Made by a program: the position numbers and the translations under genes
The notes under the pieces: model-generated
Database searches by the model: none
The model's input: only the letters and a program-made list of their open reading frames with translations
What the model was told of the DNA's origin: nothing
NCBI GenBank assembly: GCA_902786665.1
Contig: CADADN010000020.1
Coordinates: 1 to 53,980, forward strand
DNA: 53,980 nt
Reading direction: 5' to 3'
From: an uncultured Prevotellaceae bacterium
Lineage (GTDB): Bacteria; Bacteroidota; Bacteroidia; Bacteroidales; Bacteroidaceae
Shown: one piece after another, positions 8,345-15,393 of the stretch
Numbering within the stretch: the stretch's first letter is position 1
Layout: each line of letters starts with the position of its first letter

Positions 8345-11206
8345 TTATTTCACCACTATGTTGACGATTTTCTTGGGTACGATGATGACTTTCATCACCT
8401 TCTTCCCGCTGATGTATTTGGCAGCCTTCTCGTCGGCGAGTACGGCTTGCTCGATATCGGCGTTGCTGGCATCCACGGGGAATTGCATCTGGAATCTTGC
8501 TTTTCCATTGAAGGAGATGGTGAGTTGCATCTGGCTCTCCACGAGGTATTTCTCATCGTATGCAGGCCAAGCGGCATCGCATACCGACCCCTTCTCTCCA
8601 AGTGCCTCCCACAGTTCCTCGGCAATGTGAGGGGTGAATGGGGCGATGAGGGCCACCAGTTGGCGAAGCACCTCGCGGCTGTGGCATTTCTGCTGGGAGA
8701 GTTCGTTTACGGCGATCATGAAGGCGGCCACGGAGGTGTTGTAGGAGAAAGCTTCGATGTCCTGGCTCACCTTCTTGATGAGTTTGTGCAGGCTTTTGAG
8801 CATTTCGGGAGTGGCTGGTTCGTCGGTGACGGTCAGTTGGTCGTTATCCCTGTCGTTGCCCCAGAAAAGTGCCCAGAATTTCTTGAGGAAGCGGTGGCAG
8901 CCATCGATGCCGTTGGTGTCCCAGGGCTTGCTTTGCTCCACCGGGCCGAGGAACATCTCATAGAGTCGCAGGGTGTCGGCTCCGAAACGTGCCACGATCA
9001 TGTCGGGATTGACCACGTTGAACATGGATTTCGACATCTTCTCCACGGCTTGGCCGCAGATGTATTTGCCATCCTCGAGGATGAATTCTGCATCGTTGAA
9101 TTCTGGTCTCCATTTCCTGAATGCCTCGATGTCGAGCACGTTGGCGTCAACGATGTTGACATCCACGTGTATTTCGGTGGTCTTGTATTTGTCGATGAGA
9201 CCCTTGCTCACGAAGAGGGGTTTCTTGTCGTGGTCGTCGGTGTTGACGCGGTAGACGAAGTTGCTCTTCCCCTGTATCATGCCTTGGTTGATGAGTTTTT
9301 GGAAGGGTTCTTCCTTGCAGGAGTAGCCATAGTCGTGGAGGAACTTGTTCCAGAAGCGGGAGTAGATGAGGTGTCCGGTTGCGTGCTCCGTGCCTCCCAC
9401 GTAGAGGTCGACGTTCTGCCAGTATTCATCCACGGCCTTGTCCACGAGTGCCTGGTCGTTGTGCGGGTCCATGTAGCGGAGGTAGTAGGCCGACGACCCG
9501 GCGAAGCCAGGCATGGTGTTGAGTTCGATGGGGAAGACGGTGACATTGTCGATGAGCGCCTTGTCCACGATTTCCTCTTTCACGGTGTCCCACGCCCATT
9601 TGGTGGCTCTTCCGAGTGGCGGTTCGCCGGTTTCCGTGGGTTGGTACTTGTCTATTTCAGGCAGTTCGATGGGCAGTTTGCTTTCGGGAATCATCTGTGG
9701 CATTCCGTCCTTGTAGTATACAGGGAATGGCTCGCCCCAATAGCGTTGGCGTGAGAAGATGGCATCGCGCAGGCGGTAGTTCACCTTCACCCTGCCAAGG
9801 TGCTGCTCGGCAACGTATTTCTTGGTGGCTTCGATGGCTTCTTTCACGGTGAGGCCGTTGAGGGAGAAGTCACAGTAGGGCTTCACATCCTTTCTTGGTG
9901 AGTTGCATACGATGCCTTCCTTGGCGTCGAAACTCTCCTCGCTCACGTCGCATTCTTCGATGAGGGGGATGATGGGGAGTGAGAAATGCTTGGCGAAGGC
10001 ATAGTCGCGTGAGTCGTGGGCTGGCACGGCCATGATGGCTCCCGTGCCGTATCCGGCAAGCACGTAGTCGCTCACCCAGATGGGGATGGCCTCGCCGGTG
10101 AAGGGGTTGATGGCATAGGAGCCGGTGAAGACGCCGGTGACCTTCTTGTCTGCTATACGTTCGCGCTCGGTGCGTTTCTTGGTGGCTGCCAGATAGTCGT
10201 CCACGGCTTGGCGCTGCTCTTCGGTGGTCACTTTCTCCACATACTCGCTTTCCGGTGCGAGCACCATGAAGGTGACGCCGAACATCGTGTCGGCGCGTGT
10301 GGTGAAGATGGTGAAGTCTATGTCGCTGTCCTTGACATGGAACACCACCTCTGCTCCTTCCGAGCGGCCAATCCAGTTGCGCTGGGTCTCCTTGAGGGAG
10401 TCGGTCCAGTCGATGGTGTCAAGACCGTCGAGCAGGCGTTGGGCATAGGCCGACACGCGGAGGCACCATTGCATCATCTTCTTCTGCACCACGGGGAAGC
10501 CGCCGCGCACGCTGATGCCGTCCACCACCTCGTCGTTGGCAAGCACGGTGCCCAGGTCGGCGCACCAGTTCACCATCGTCTCTCCGAGATAGGCGATGCG
10601 GTAGTTCATCAGTGTCTCTTGCTGCTGCTTGTCGTCCATGGCTTTCCATTCCTCTTGGGTGAAATGGAGTTCCTCGGTGCAGGCGGCGTCGAGGCCGTCG
10701 GTGCCTTGTTTTGTGAAATGCTCCACCAGGTGCTCGATGGGCAGTGCGCGCTGCTCGTTGTTGTCATAATAGGAGTTGAACATCTTTTGGAAGGCCCATT
10801 GAGTCCATTTGTAGTAACCGGGGTCGCAGGTGCGCACCTCGCGGTCCCAGTCAAAACAAAAACCTATCTTGTCGAGTTGCTCACGATAGCGCTCGATGTT
10901 GTTGACGGTGGTGATGGCGGGGTGCTGGCCGGTTTGTATGGCATATTGCTCTGCCGGCAGTCCGTAAGCGTCGTATCCCATGGGGTTGAGCACGTTGAAG
11001 CCTTGTTGTCTCTTGTAACGTGCATAGATGTCGGATGCGATGTATCCGAGCGGGTGTCCCACGTGAAGGCCTGCCCCGGAGGGGTAGGGGAACATGTTGA
11101 GCACATAGAATTTCTTACGGTTTTGGTCTTCGGTCACCTTGTAGGTCTTCCGTTCAACCCAGCGTTGCTGCCACTTTTTCTCGATGTCGTTGAAATTGTA
11201 TTCCAT
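8345..11206 (-). CDS. leuS: leucyl-tRNA synthetase
   Basis: LeuS charges tRNA-Leu with leucine in the cytosol. The 953-residue protein has the class I HIGH motif as HVGHPLGY near residue 48. The CP1 editing domain carries TTRADTMFG near residue 310, and the KMSKS loop is EKMSKSMFN near residue 725. An anticodon-binding helical domain and a small C-terminal domain follow. Size is normal for Bacteroidota. It is the first gene of a five-gene operon (yitT-like, rdgB, porZ-like, acyltransferase), so housekeeping and envelope genes share its transcription. Confidence 0.98.
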   Translation of the reverse strand: MEYNFNDIEKKWQQRWVERKTYKVTEDQNRKKFYVLNMFPYPSGAGLHVGHPLGYIASDIYARYKRQQGFNVLNPMGYDAYGLPAEQYAIQTGQHPAITTVNNIERYREQLDKIGFCFDWDREVRTCDPGYYKWTQWAFQKMFNSYYDNNEQRALPIEHLVEHFTKQGTDGLDAACTEELHFTQEEWKAMDDKQQQETLMNYRIAYLGETMVNWCADLGTVLANDEVVDGISVRGGFPVVQKKMMQWCLRVSAYAQRLLDGLDTIDWTDSLKETQRNWIGRSEGAEVVFHVKDSDIDFTIFTTRADTMFGVTFMVLAPESEYVEKVTTEEQRQAVDDYLAATKKRTERERIADKKVTGVFTGSYAINPFTGEAIPIWVSDYVLAGYGTGAIMAVPAHDSRDYAFAKHFSLPIIPLIEECDVSEESFDAKEGIVCNSPRKDVKPYCDFSLNGLTVKEAIEATKKYVAEQHLGRVKVNYRLRDAIFSRQRYWGEPFPVYYKDGMPQMIPESKLPIELPEIDKYQPTETGEPPLGRATKWAWDTVKEEIVDKALIDNVTVFPIELNTMPGFAGSSAYYLRYMDPHNDQALVDKAVDEYWQNVDLYVGGTEHATGHLIYSRFWNKFLHDYGYSCKEEPFQKLINQGMIQGKSNFVYRVNTDDHDKKPLFVSKGLIDKYKTTEIHVDVNIVDANVLDIEAFRKWRPEFNDAEFILEDGKYICGQAVEKMSKSMFNVVNPDMIVARFGADTLRLYEMFLGPVEQSKPWDTNGIDGCHRFLKKFWALFWGNDRDNDQLTVTDEPATPEMLKSLHKLIKKVSQDIEAFSYNTSVAAFMIAVNELSQQKCHSREVLRQLVALIAPFTPHIAEELWEALGEKGSVCDAAWPAYDEKYLVESQMQLTISFNGKARFQMQFPVDASNADIEQAVLADEKAAKYISGKKVMKVIIVPKKIVNIVVK

Positions 11207-11270
11207 ATCTTTTTTAATCGTTTGTTGCTTGGAATGTCTATAATCTGTGCGCTTTTACGCAATTTGCGTG

Positions 11271-11278
11271 CAAAGTTA
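11271..11278 (-). promoter_or_regulatory. leuS promoter -7 element
   Basis: The minus strand reads TAACTTTG, a match to TAnnTTTG, 64 nt before the leuS start. A TTTG further upstream is 24 nt away, longer than the usual 19-21, so the -33 element is uncertain. Confidence 0.5.
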
Positions 11279-11303
11279 CAATAATCTCACCTTATAAAAA
11301 AGC

Positions 11304-11334
11304 AAAAGGCCACTTTTTTGAGAAGTGGCCTTTT
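11304..11334. terminator. terminator-like hairpin between divergent genes
   Basis: A perfect 12-bp stem (AAAAGGCCACTT with AAGTGGCCTTTT) encloses a 7-nt loop and has A/T tracts at both ends, the form of a bidirectional intrinsic terminator. It lies between the start regions of two divergent genes, where no gene ends. Confidence 0.7.
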
Positions 11335-11433
11335 GAGGATGCCTTTGTCTTTATATGGTTTTTATGGTTTTTGTGATATGACAAGGCAAAATTAGAAAAA
11401 AAGCGCCATAGATTGAAAGCATTGGGTGATTTT

Positions 11434-11464
11434 TTTGCTTTTTCCTTGGTTTTTGTTATCTTTG
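11434..11464 (+). promoter_or_regulatory. promoter of the AAA-ATPase-like gene
   Basis: TTTG (11434-11437), a 19-nt spacer and TATCTTTG (11457-11464) match both Bacteroidota promoter elements. The start codon is 48 nt downstream. Confidence 0.75.
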
Positions 11465-11512
11465 CGTTTTGAAGTGAGGCGTGAAACCATAATTTCATAC
11501 CAACTATTTATT

Positions 11513-13096
11513 ATGGGTCAATACATCAATTTGGGAAATGAAGGATTTCAAAGAATCCGCAACAGCGAATATGTGGACAAGTCTGGACTGATAGCTGTTG
11601 TCAACAAGACGCTGTTCACAGAGCAGTGTTTCAGTTGTGTCACCCGTTGCCGCCGCTTTGGAAAGTCCATGGCGGTGAAGATGCTATGTGCCTACTATGA
11701 CCATTCGTGTGACTCTCGCAGTCTGTTTGCTGATTTGGAAATAGCTGGTCATCCTTCATTTGAGCATCATTTGAACAAATATCCCGTCATCTGCCTTGAT
11801 ATGACCAATTTTGTGACAAGATACCACGATGAAGACATTGTAAGTCATATCGAGGAGGAACTGAAATCCGACATTCTTGAATCTTATCCCGACGTTTCTG
11901 TCAGGGAAAAAGAGGATTTGATGGACTGTCTTGTTCGCATTGCCGGAGTTACAGGAGAGCGTTTTGTCTTCATTATAGACGAGTGGGATGCCATCTGCCG
12001 TGAGTTCAAGTATGGCACGTCGGCTATGGACCGCTATGTCAACTGGTTGCGCCGGATGTTCAAGAGCGTGAATGCAAGCCAGGTTTTTGCAGGCGTTTAT
12101 ATAACAGGCATTTTGCCTATCAAGAAATATAAGACCGAGTCGGCACTGAATAATTTCATTGAATATTCCATGGTGTCTCCGGGTGGCATGGCTTGCTATT
12201 TCGGTTTCACCAAGGCTGAGGTGCGTGCTTTGGCAGAAAAGTATGATATGGATTTCGATGAGTTGGAGAAGTGGTATGATGGCTATCAGATAGGGTTACA
12301 ACCATCCATATTCAATCCCAATTCAGTGATGAAAGCCATTGATCGTCAATGGTGCGAAAGTTATTGGGCGAGTACGGGTGCTTTCGATGCCGTGGCTCAT
12401 TACATCCAGATGAATTTCGAGGGACTGAAGGATGATGTCATCAAAATGCTCGCTGGAGGAAGTGTGAAGGTGAACACTACCAAGTTTCAGAATGACATGT
12501 CGATTGTCAAGAGCAAGGATGACGTGCTTACCGTGCTCATCCACTTAGGTTATCTCTCTTTCAATTGGCGCAAAAAAGATTGTTACGTGCCCAATTTTGA
12601 AGTGTCAGGTGAGTTATCCAATGCCGTAGAGGAAACAGGATGGACCAATGTAGTGAAGGCATTGGAACAGTCTGAACAACTACTTCAGGCAACTCTCGAG
12701 GGCGATGCTGAGGCGGTGGCGAGAGGGGTTGATGCCGCACACGATGAAAACACAAGCATTCTTTCCTATAACAACGAGAATTCGCTGGCTTGTGTGTTAA
12801 GCATCGCCTATTTTGCCGCCCGCAACGACTATGTCATCCATCGTGAGTTGGCTTCGGGAAAGGGCTTTGCCGACCTTGTATTGCTTCCAAGAAAGAATGT
12901 CGATTCTCCCGCCATCATCCTTGAACTGAAATATGACAAAGATGCCGACAGTGCCATCAACCAAATCCATCGTCGGCAATATCCCGTCAAGGTGGCTCAA
13001 CATTGTGGCGAACTCCTCCTTGTGGGTATCAATTATGACAAGGAGAAGAAAATCCACGAATGTGAAATTGAATTGTGCAAGATGGAGTACACTTGA
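11513..13096 (+). CDS. AAA-ATPase-like / PD-(D/E)XK nuclease-domain protein
   Basis: This 527-residue protein belongs to the large Bacteroidota family with an N-terminal AAA-ATPase-like domain (PF09820 type) and a C-terminal PD-(D/E)XK nuclease-like domain (formerly DUF1703). Visible motifs are SEYVDKSGLI near the start, CRRFGKSMA as the modified P-loop, FVFIIDEWD as Walker B, and near the C terminus ASGKGFADLVLL followed by IILELK, the nuclease core. The start at 11513 gives MGQYINLGNEG and fits the promoter just upstream. The frame stays open 87 nt further upstream without a convincing start. The family's cellular role is not established. It is present in many copies in gut Bacteroidota, and a second member begins at 53177. 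Confidence 0.88.
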   Translation: MGQYINLGNEGFQRIRNSEYVDKSGLIAVVNKTLFTEQCFSCVTRCRRFGKSMAVKMLCAYYDHSCDSRSLFADLEIAGHPSFEHHLNKYPVICLDMTNFVTRYHDEDIVSHIEEELKSDILESYPDVSVREKEDLMDCLVRIAGVTGERFVFIIDEWDAICREFKYGTSAMDRYVNWLRRMFKSVNASQVFAGVYITGILPIKKYKTESALNNFIEYSMVSPGGMACYFGFTKAEVRALAEKYDMDFDELEKWYDGYQIGLQPSIFNPNSVMKAIDRQWCESYWASTGAFDAVAHYIQMNFEGLKDDVIKMLAGGSVKVNTTKFQNDMSIVKSKDDVLTVLIHLGYLSFNWRKKDCYVPNFEVSGELSNAVEETGWTNVVKALEQSEQLLQATLEGDAEAVARGVDAAHDENTSILSYNNENSLACVLSIAYFAARNDYVIHRELASGKGFADLVLLPRKNVDSPAIILELKYDKDADSAINQIHRRQYPVKVAQHCGELLLVGINYDKEKKIHECEIELCKMEYT

Positions 13097-13112
13097 AAAA
13101 GTGCACTCCATC
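13081..13112 (+). terminator. terminator hairpin overlapping the stop codon
   Basis: A 14-bp stem with one mismatch (13081-13094 with 13099-13112) and loop GAAA overlaps the last codons and stop (13094-13096) of the AAA-ATPase-like gene. No strong T run follows. Confidence 0.5.
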
Positions 13113-13228
13113 TCGCCTCTTTATTGTACCCAAGCACGGTTACGCTCCGTGGTCTCTGCCTTGAAAGGGCAACGATTTGTCTATTAATCTATATGGGCAT
13201 TTTTTCATCGGTGGTCCATATTTTCTTG

Positions 13229-13303
13229 TAGCGCCTGTGAGGTTCGAACTCACAATCACACGCCTTGAGAAAGCGGTGTCTTATCCATTTCGACTAAGGC
13301 GCC
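13229..13303 (-). tRNA. tRNA-Glu(CTC), probable
   Basis: A cloverleaf can be drawn. The 7-bp acceptor stem has a G1-U72 wobble, U8, A14, G18 and G19 are present, and the T arm is GTGAG/TTCGAAC/CTCAC. The anticodon loop TTCTCAA gives anticodon CTC with A37. The anticodon stem has a C-U mismatch at 27-43. No CCA is encoded. It is the last of five tRNA genes in the array. Isotype is inferred from the anticodon and the Glu-like CACCGC stretch. Confidence 0.7.
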
Positions 13304-13321
13304 ATTTTTTATATTTTTTTG

Positions 13322-13396
13322 TGCAGTATGAGCGATTCGAACGCTCACCTTTCTGCTTGGAGGGCAGGGGTGCTAAGCCAGTTACACCAATACTGC
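13322..13396 (-). tRNA. tRNA-Gly(TCC) with C33
   Basis: The acceptor stem GCAGTAT/ATACTGC and the T stem GAGCG/CGCTC pair perfectly. The anticodon loop reads CCTCCAA, so the anticodon is TCC, but position 33 is C instead of the near-universal U. Pair 27-43 is C-A. U8, A14, G18, G19 and A21 are present. The fold is otherwise a normal tRNA. Confidence 0.75.
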
Positions 13397-13409
13397 ATTT
13401 TTTCATTGG

Positions 13410-13481
13410 AGGACCCGGAGGGGTTCGAACCCTCGGCCTGTTGGTTAACAGCCAACTGCTCTACCTCTGAGCTACAAGTCC
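13410..13481 (-). tRNA. tRNA-Asn(GTT)
   Basis: Canonical cloverleaf with anticodon stem GTTGG/CCAAC, loop CTGTTAA (anticodon GTT), U8, A14, G18G19, and T arm GAGGG/TTCGAAC/CCCTC. The acceptor stem has two G-U wobbles. No CCA is encoded. It is the only member of the array that looks fully standard. Confidence 0.88.
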
Positions 13482-13498
13482 GTTTTTATTCTTCTTTG

Positions 13499-13571
13499 CG
13501 GTCCCTACGGGAATCGAACCCGTCTCTCTTGAGTGACAGTCAATTATCCACACCATGCAGACTCAGAGACC
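13499..13571 (-). tRNA. tRNA-Asp(GTC), non-canonical core
   Basis: Acceptor stem GGTCTCT/AGGGACC, anticodon loop CTGTCAC (anticodon GTC) and T arm ACGGG/TTCGATT/CCCGT are clear, with discriminator G as usual for Asp. In my alignment position 8 is G, 14 is G and 21 is T, so the conserved U8-A14-A21 core is absent. Pair 27-43 is A-G. It may be a diverged functional tRNA or a decaying copy. Confidence 0.65.
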
Positions 13572-13607
13572 ATTTCTTCATCATTCATTCAAAGACCGTT
13601 TTCATTG

Positions 13608-13680
13608 CGGGGCTTACGGGAGTTGAACCCGCTCCGAACTGCGTGACAGGCAGACATCTTAGCCGTTTGACCTAAACCCC
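13608..13680 (-). tRNA. tRNA-Asp(GTC), second copy with A8
   Basis: Acceptor stem GGGGTTT/AAGCCCC, anticodon stem CTGC/GCAG around loop CTGTCAC (anticodon GTC), T loop TTCAACT, discriminator G. A14, G18, G19 and A21 are present, but position 8 is A rather than U and pair 27-43 is U-U. Its sequence is quite different from the neighbouring tRNA-Asp. It is the first gene of the array after the promoter. Confidence 0.7.
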
Positions 13681-13731
13681 AGTTTTTGTTTGTCAGAATA
13701 AGGATTTTTCCTTTGTTTCTGATTTCTGATG

Positions 13732-13739
13732 CAAAGGTA
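13732..13739 (-). promoter_or_regulatory. promoter -7 element of the tRNA array
   Basis: TACCTTTG on the minus strand, 51 nt upstream of the first tRNA, matches TAnnTTTG. A -33 TTTG at the standard distance is not evident. Confidence 0.55.
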
Positions 13740-13790
13740 CAACGGTACTCCGCAATGTATTTGCGTAATGAAAAAATAGTTTTTATTTTG

Positions 13791-14085
13791 GGTGATTTTT
13801 TTTGAAGAATCACCATTTTTCACCATATTTCGATGTATCGAACCAAGCTGAAAAAGATATCAGGTCAGGGCTTATGACCTTTTGATGAACATATACGAGT
13901 TGTTATAGATTTTTGGCGCAATCGCTAAAAAAAATCAGTGATTGCGCCAATAATCTCGCAAAAAGTTGGCGCAATCGTATGTTTTTTCTGACTTTGCGCC
14001 AGAAATTCATACATTTTACAGCCGTGGTATTTTTGGAGGCGACGCTGGGATGCGTCGCAACGTCACATCCGCCATCAATACGGAT
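13791..14085. repeat. hairpin-rich gene-free region
   Basis: Seven inverted repeats follow each other: GGTGATT/AATCACC (13791-13814), TTCGAT/ATCGAA (13828-13841), AGGTCA/TGACCT (13862-13880), TTGGCGCAATC/GATTGCGCCAA (13913-13950), TGGCGCAA with TTTGCGCCA (13967-14001), GCGACGC/GCGTCGC (14039-14058) and ATCCG/CGGAT (14067-14085). The arm TTGGCGCAATC appears three times in alternating orientation. No open reading frame is convincing between 13690 and 14586. Confidence 0.7.
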
Positions 14086-14229
14086 GCTCTTGGAGATCTT
14101 TACAAAATAGCATCTCTATAGTGTTATGCTAAGTGATGTCTAAAACATAAGTAGAACCTACAGCTACTCCAAAGACGAAACTGCGTTTCCCAAAGGATTC
14201 TTTCATAGGACTTATACTGTTTTACGCCA

Positions 14230-14283
14230 CAAAGATAATCATTTTTGTTTAATAACACAAGTTTGTGTCACACCAACTTGTGT
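14230..14283 (-). promoter_or_regulatory. possible promoter with operator-like inverted repeat
   Basis: The minus strand carries TATCTTTG (14230-14237). Just upstream lies a near-perfect inverted repeat with 14-nt arms, one mismatch and a 1-nt centre (14255-14268 and 14270-14283), covering the expected -33 position. No gene lies downstream before the tRNA array, so the element is either chance or drives a non-coding transcript. Confidence 0.25.
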
Positions 14284-14400
14284 GACTGAAAAATACCGAT
14301 TTTTTAAGCCATAATTCGTTTTTACAAAAAATAGGGTGTACAATCTTTTGAATCAACTTTTTAGCACCATTAATCAAATACACCACCCCTGCCTCTTTGC

Positions 14401-14566
14401 GGTCAGGCACAAGACCTGACCCTACAGGGGTGAGGGGAAATGCGCACCGACTGTTAGACAAGACATCTAAGCGAAGAAAGCGAAACGGAATCTTCGTGAA
14501 AAAAGGTAATAAAATGGACAACCTATTATTCAAACATAGGGACGCCACATTGTGGCGTCCCTATGT
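14401..14566. repeat. two further palindromes before the DUF3108 gene 3' end
   Basis: GGTCAGG/CCTGACC (14401-14421) is followed by a 15-bp perfect stem with a 3-nt loop (14534-14566). The second lies 20 nt beyond the stop of the DUF3108 gene and could serve as its terminator on the minus strand, although no T run follows. Confidence 0.55.
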
Positions 14567-14586
14567 CATATGTGGTGAAAAAGTTG

Positions 14587-15393
14587 TTATTTCACCACCG
14601 ATGTGATGGGGTTCCTTAGTCCTTTCACAGAAGAAACATATGCTTTTGCGTCACCCACGTTGAGTACGATGTCAAGGCGTATGGGCACGTGATTGGCATC
14701 ATCGGTGACGAAGAAGGAACCATAGTGCTTGTATTTCTGTTTTTTGGAACTCCATTCGGAGTAGGTGAGTTTCAAACATCTGTATTTCACTCCGTTTTCT
14801 CCTTTGACGGTTTCCTTCCCTTCATATCTGAGCATTCCGGTAGTGACACCGTTTCCATCGGCCACGTTGAACTTGATGGTGTGTCCTTTTTGCCATCCCG
14901 AGCTGCTGTAGCTTCTGGCTCGGGTGAAGATGTTGAGCATGTCATAGACGCAATCGTTGACGGTCTTTTCGCTTCTGTTGTGTGTGTTGTTATGTCTTTT
15001 ACGATGCATCTTCACCTTGCATTTGCCGTTGGGATAGCTGTACCACACTTCGTCCACGGTGTACCGGTCGCCTTCACGGGCGCCTTTTCTGAAATAGAGA
15101 GGTGAGAGCGAGGTTGTCACATATCCTGTGAGCGTGTCACGGATGGCATACACATTGTCGAGTTTTCCGTTGGAGCGTGTGATGAGGCTTGTCCTGTAGG
15201 CGGATTTGCCTTGGTAGTTGGTGGAGACGGTGGAGAGAGAGGCTGTGCCTACTTTCACCCATACGAATTTCCAATTGAAATAGAGGTTGTATGAGAGGTA
15301 TTCACCACTGGAGAAGGCTTTGTTCTCCAATGGGCATTGTGCTGATGCGCTGGTGGCCAACAGCAGAAATAATGTGATGATGAAGTTTCTCAT
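14587..15393 (-). CDS. DUF3108 domain-containing secreted protein
   Basis: This 268-residue protein starts with a signal peptide ending SASAQ. Its body matches the DUF3108 type: FSSGEYLSYNLYFNW near the start of the mature protein, then strand-rich sequence with VRDT-like and KLTYSEW stretches. The family is periplasmic or envelope-associated and its biochemical role is unknown. It is the last gene of a three-gene operon, overlapping the upstream lipoprotein gene by 4 nt. A role in the envelope is likely; anything more specific would be a guess. Confidence 0.8.
   Translation of the reverse strand: MRNFIITLFLLLATSASAQCPLENKAFSSGEYLSYNLYFNWKFVWVKVGTASLSTVSTNYQGKSAYRTSLITRSNGKLDNVYAIRDTLTGYVTTSLSPLYFRKGAREGDRYTVDEVWYSYPNGKCKVKMHRKRHNNTHNRSEKTVNDCVYDMLNIFTRARSYSSSGWQKGHTIKFNVADGNGVTTGMLRYEGKETVKGENGVKYRCLKLTYSEWSSKKQKYKHYGSFFVTDDANHVPIRLDIVLNVGDAKAYVSSVKGLRNPITSVVK

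Noticed and set aside
7220-9754. An 844-codon open frame on the plus strand
   Set aside because: It lies antisense to rdgB, the yitT-like gene and leuS, is rich in His/Asp/Val/Gly as reverse-strand frames are, and has no family signature.
10016-11284. A 422-codon plus-strand frame opposite leuS
   Set aside because: Entirely antisense to conserved leuS sequence, with no recognisable domain.
13177-13675. Short plus-strand frames across the tRNA array
   Set aside because: They are reverse complements of the tRNA genes and carry no protein signature.
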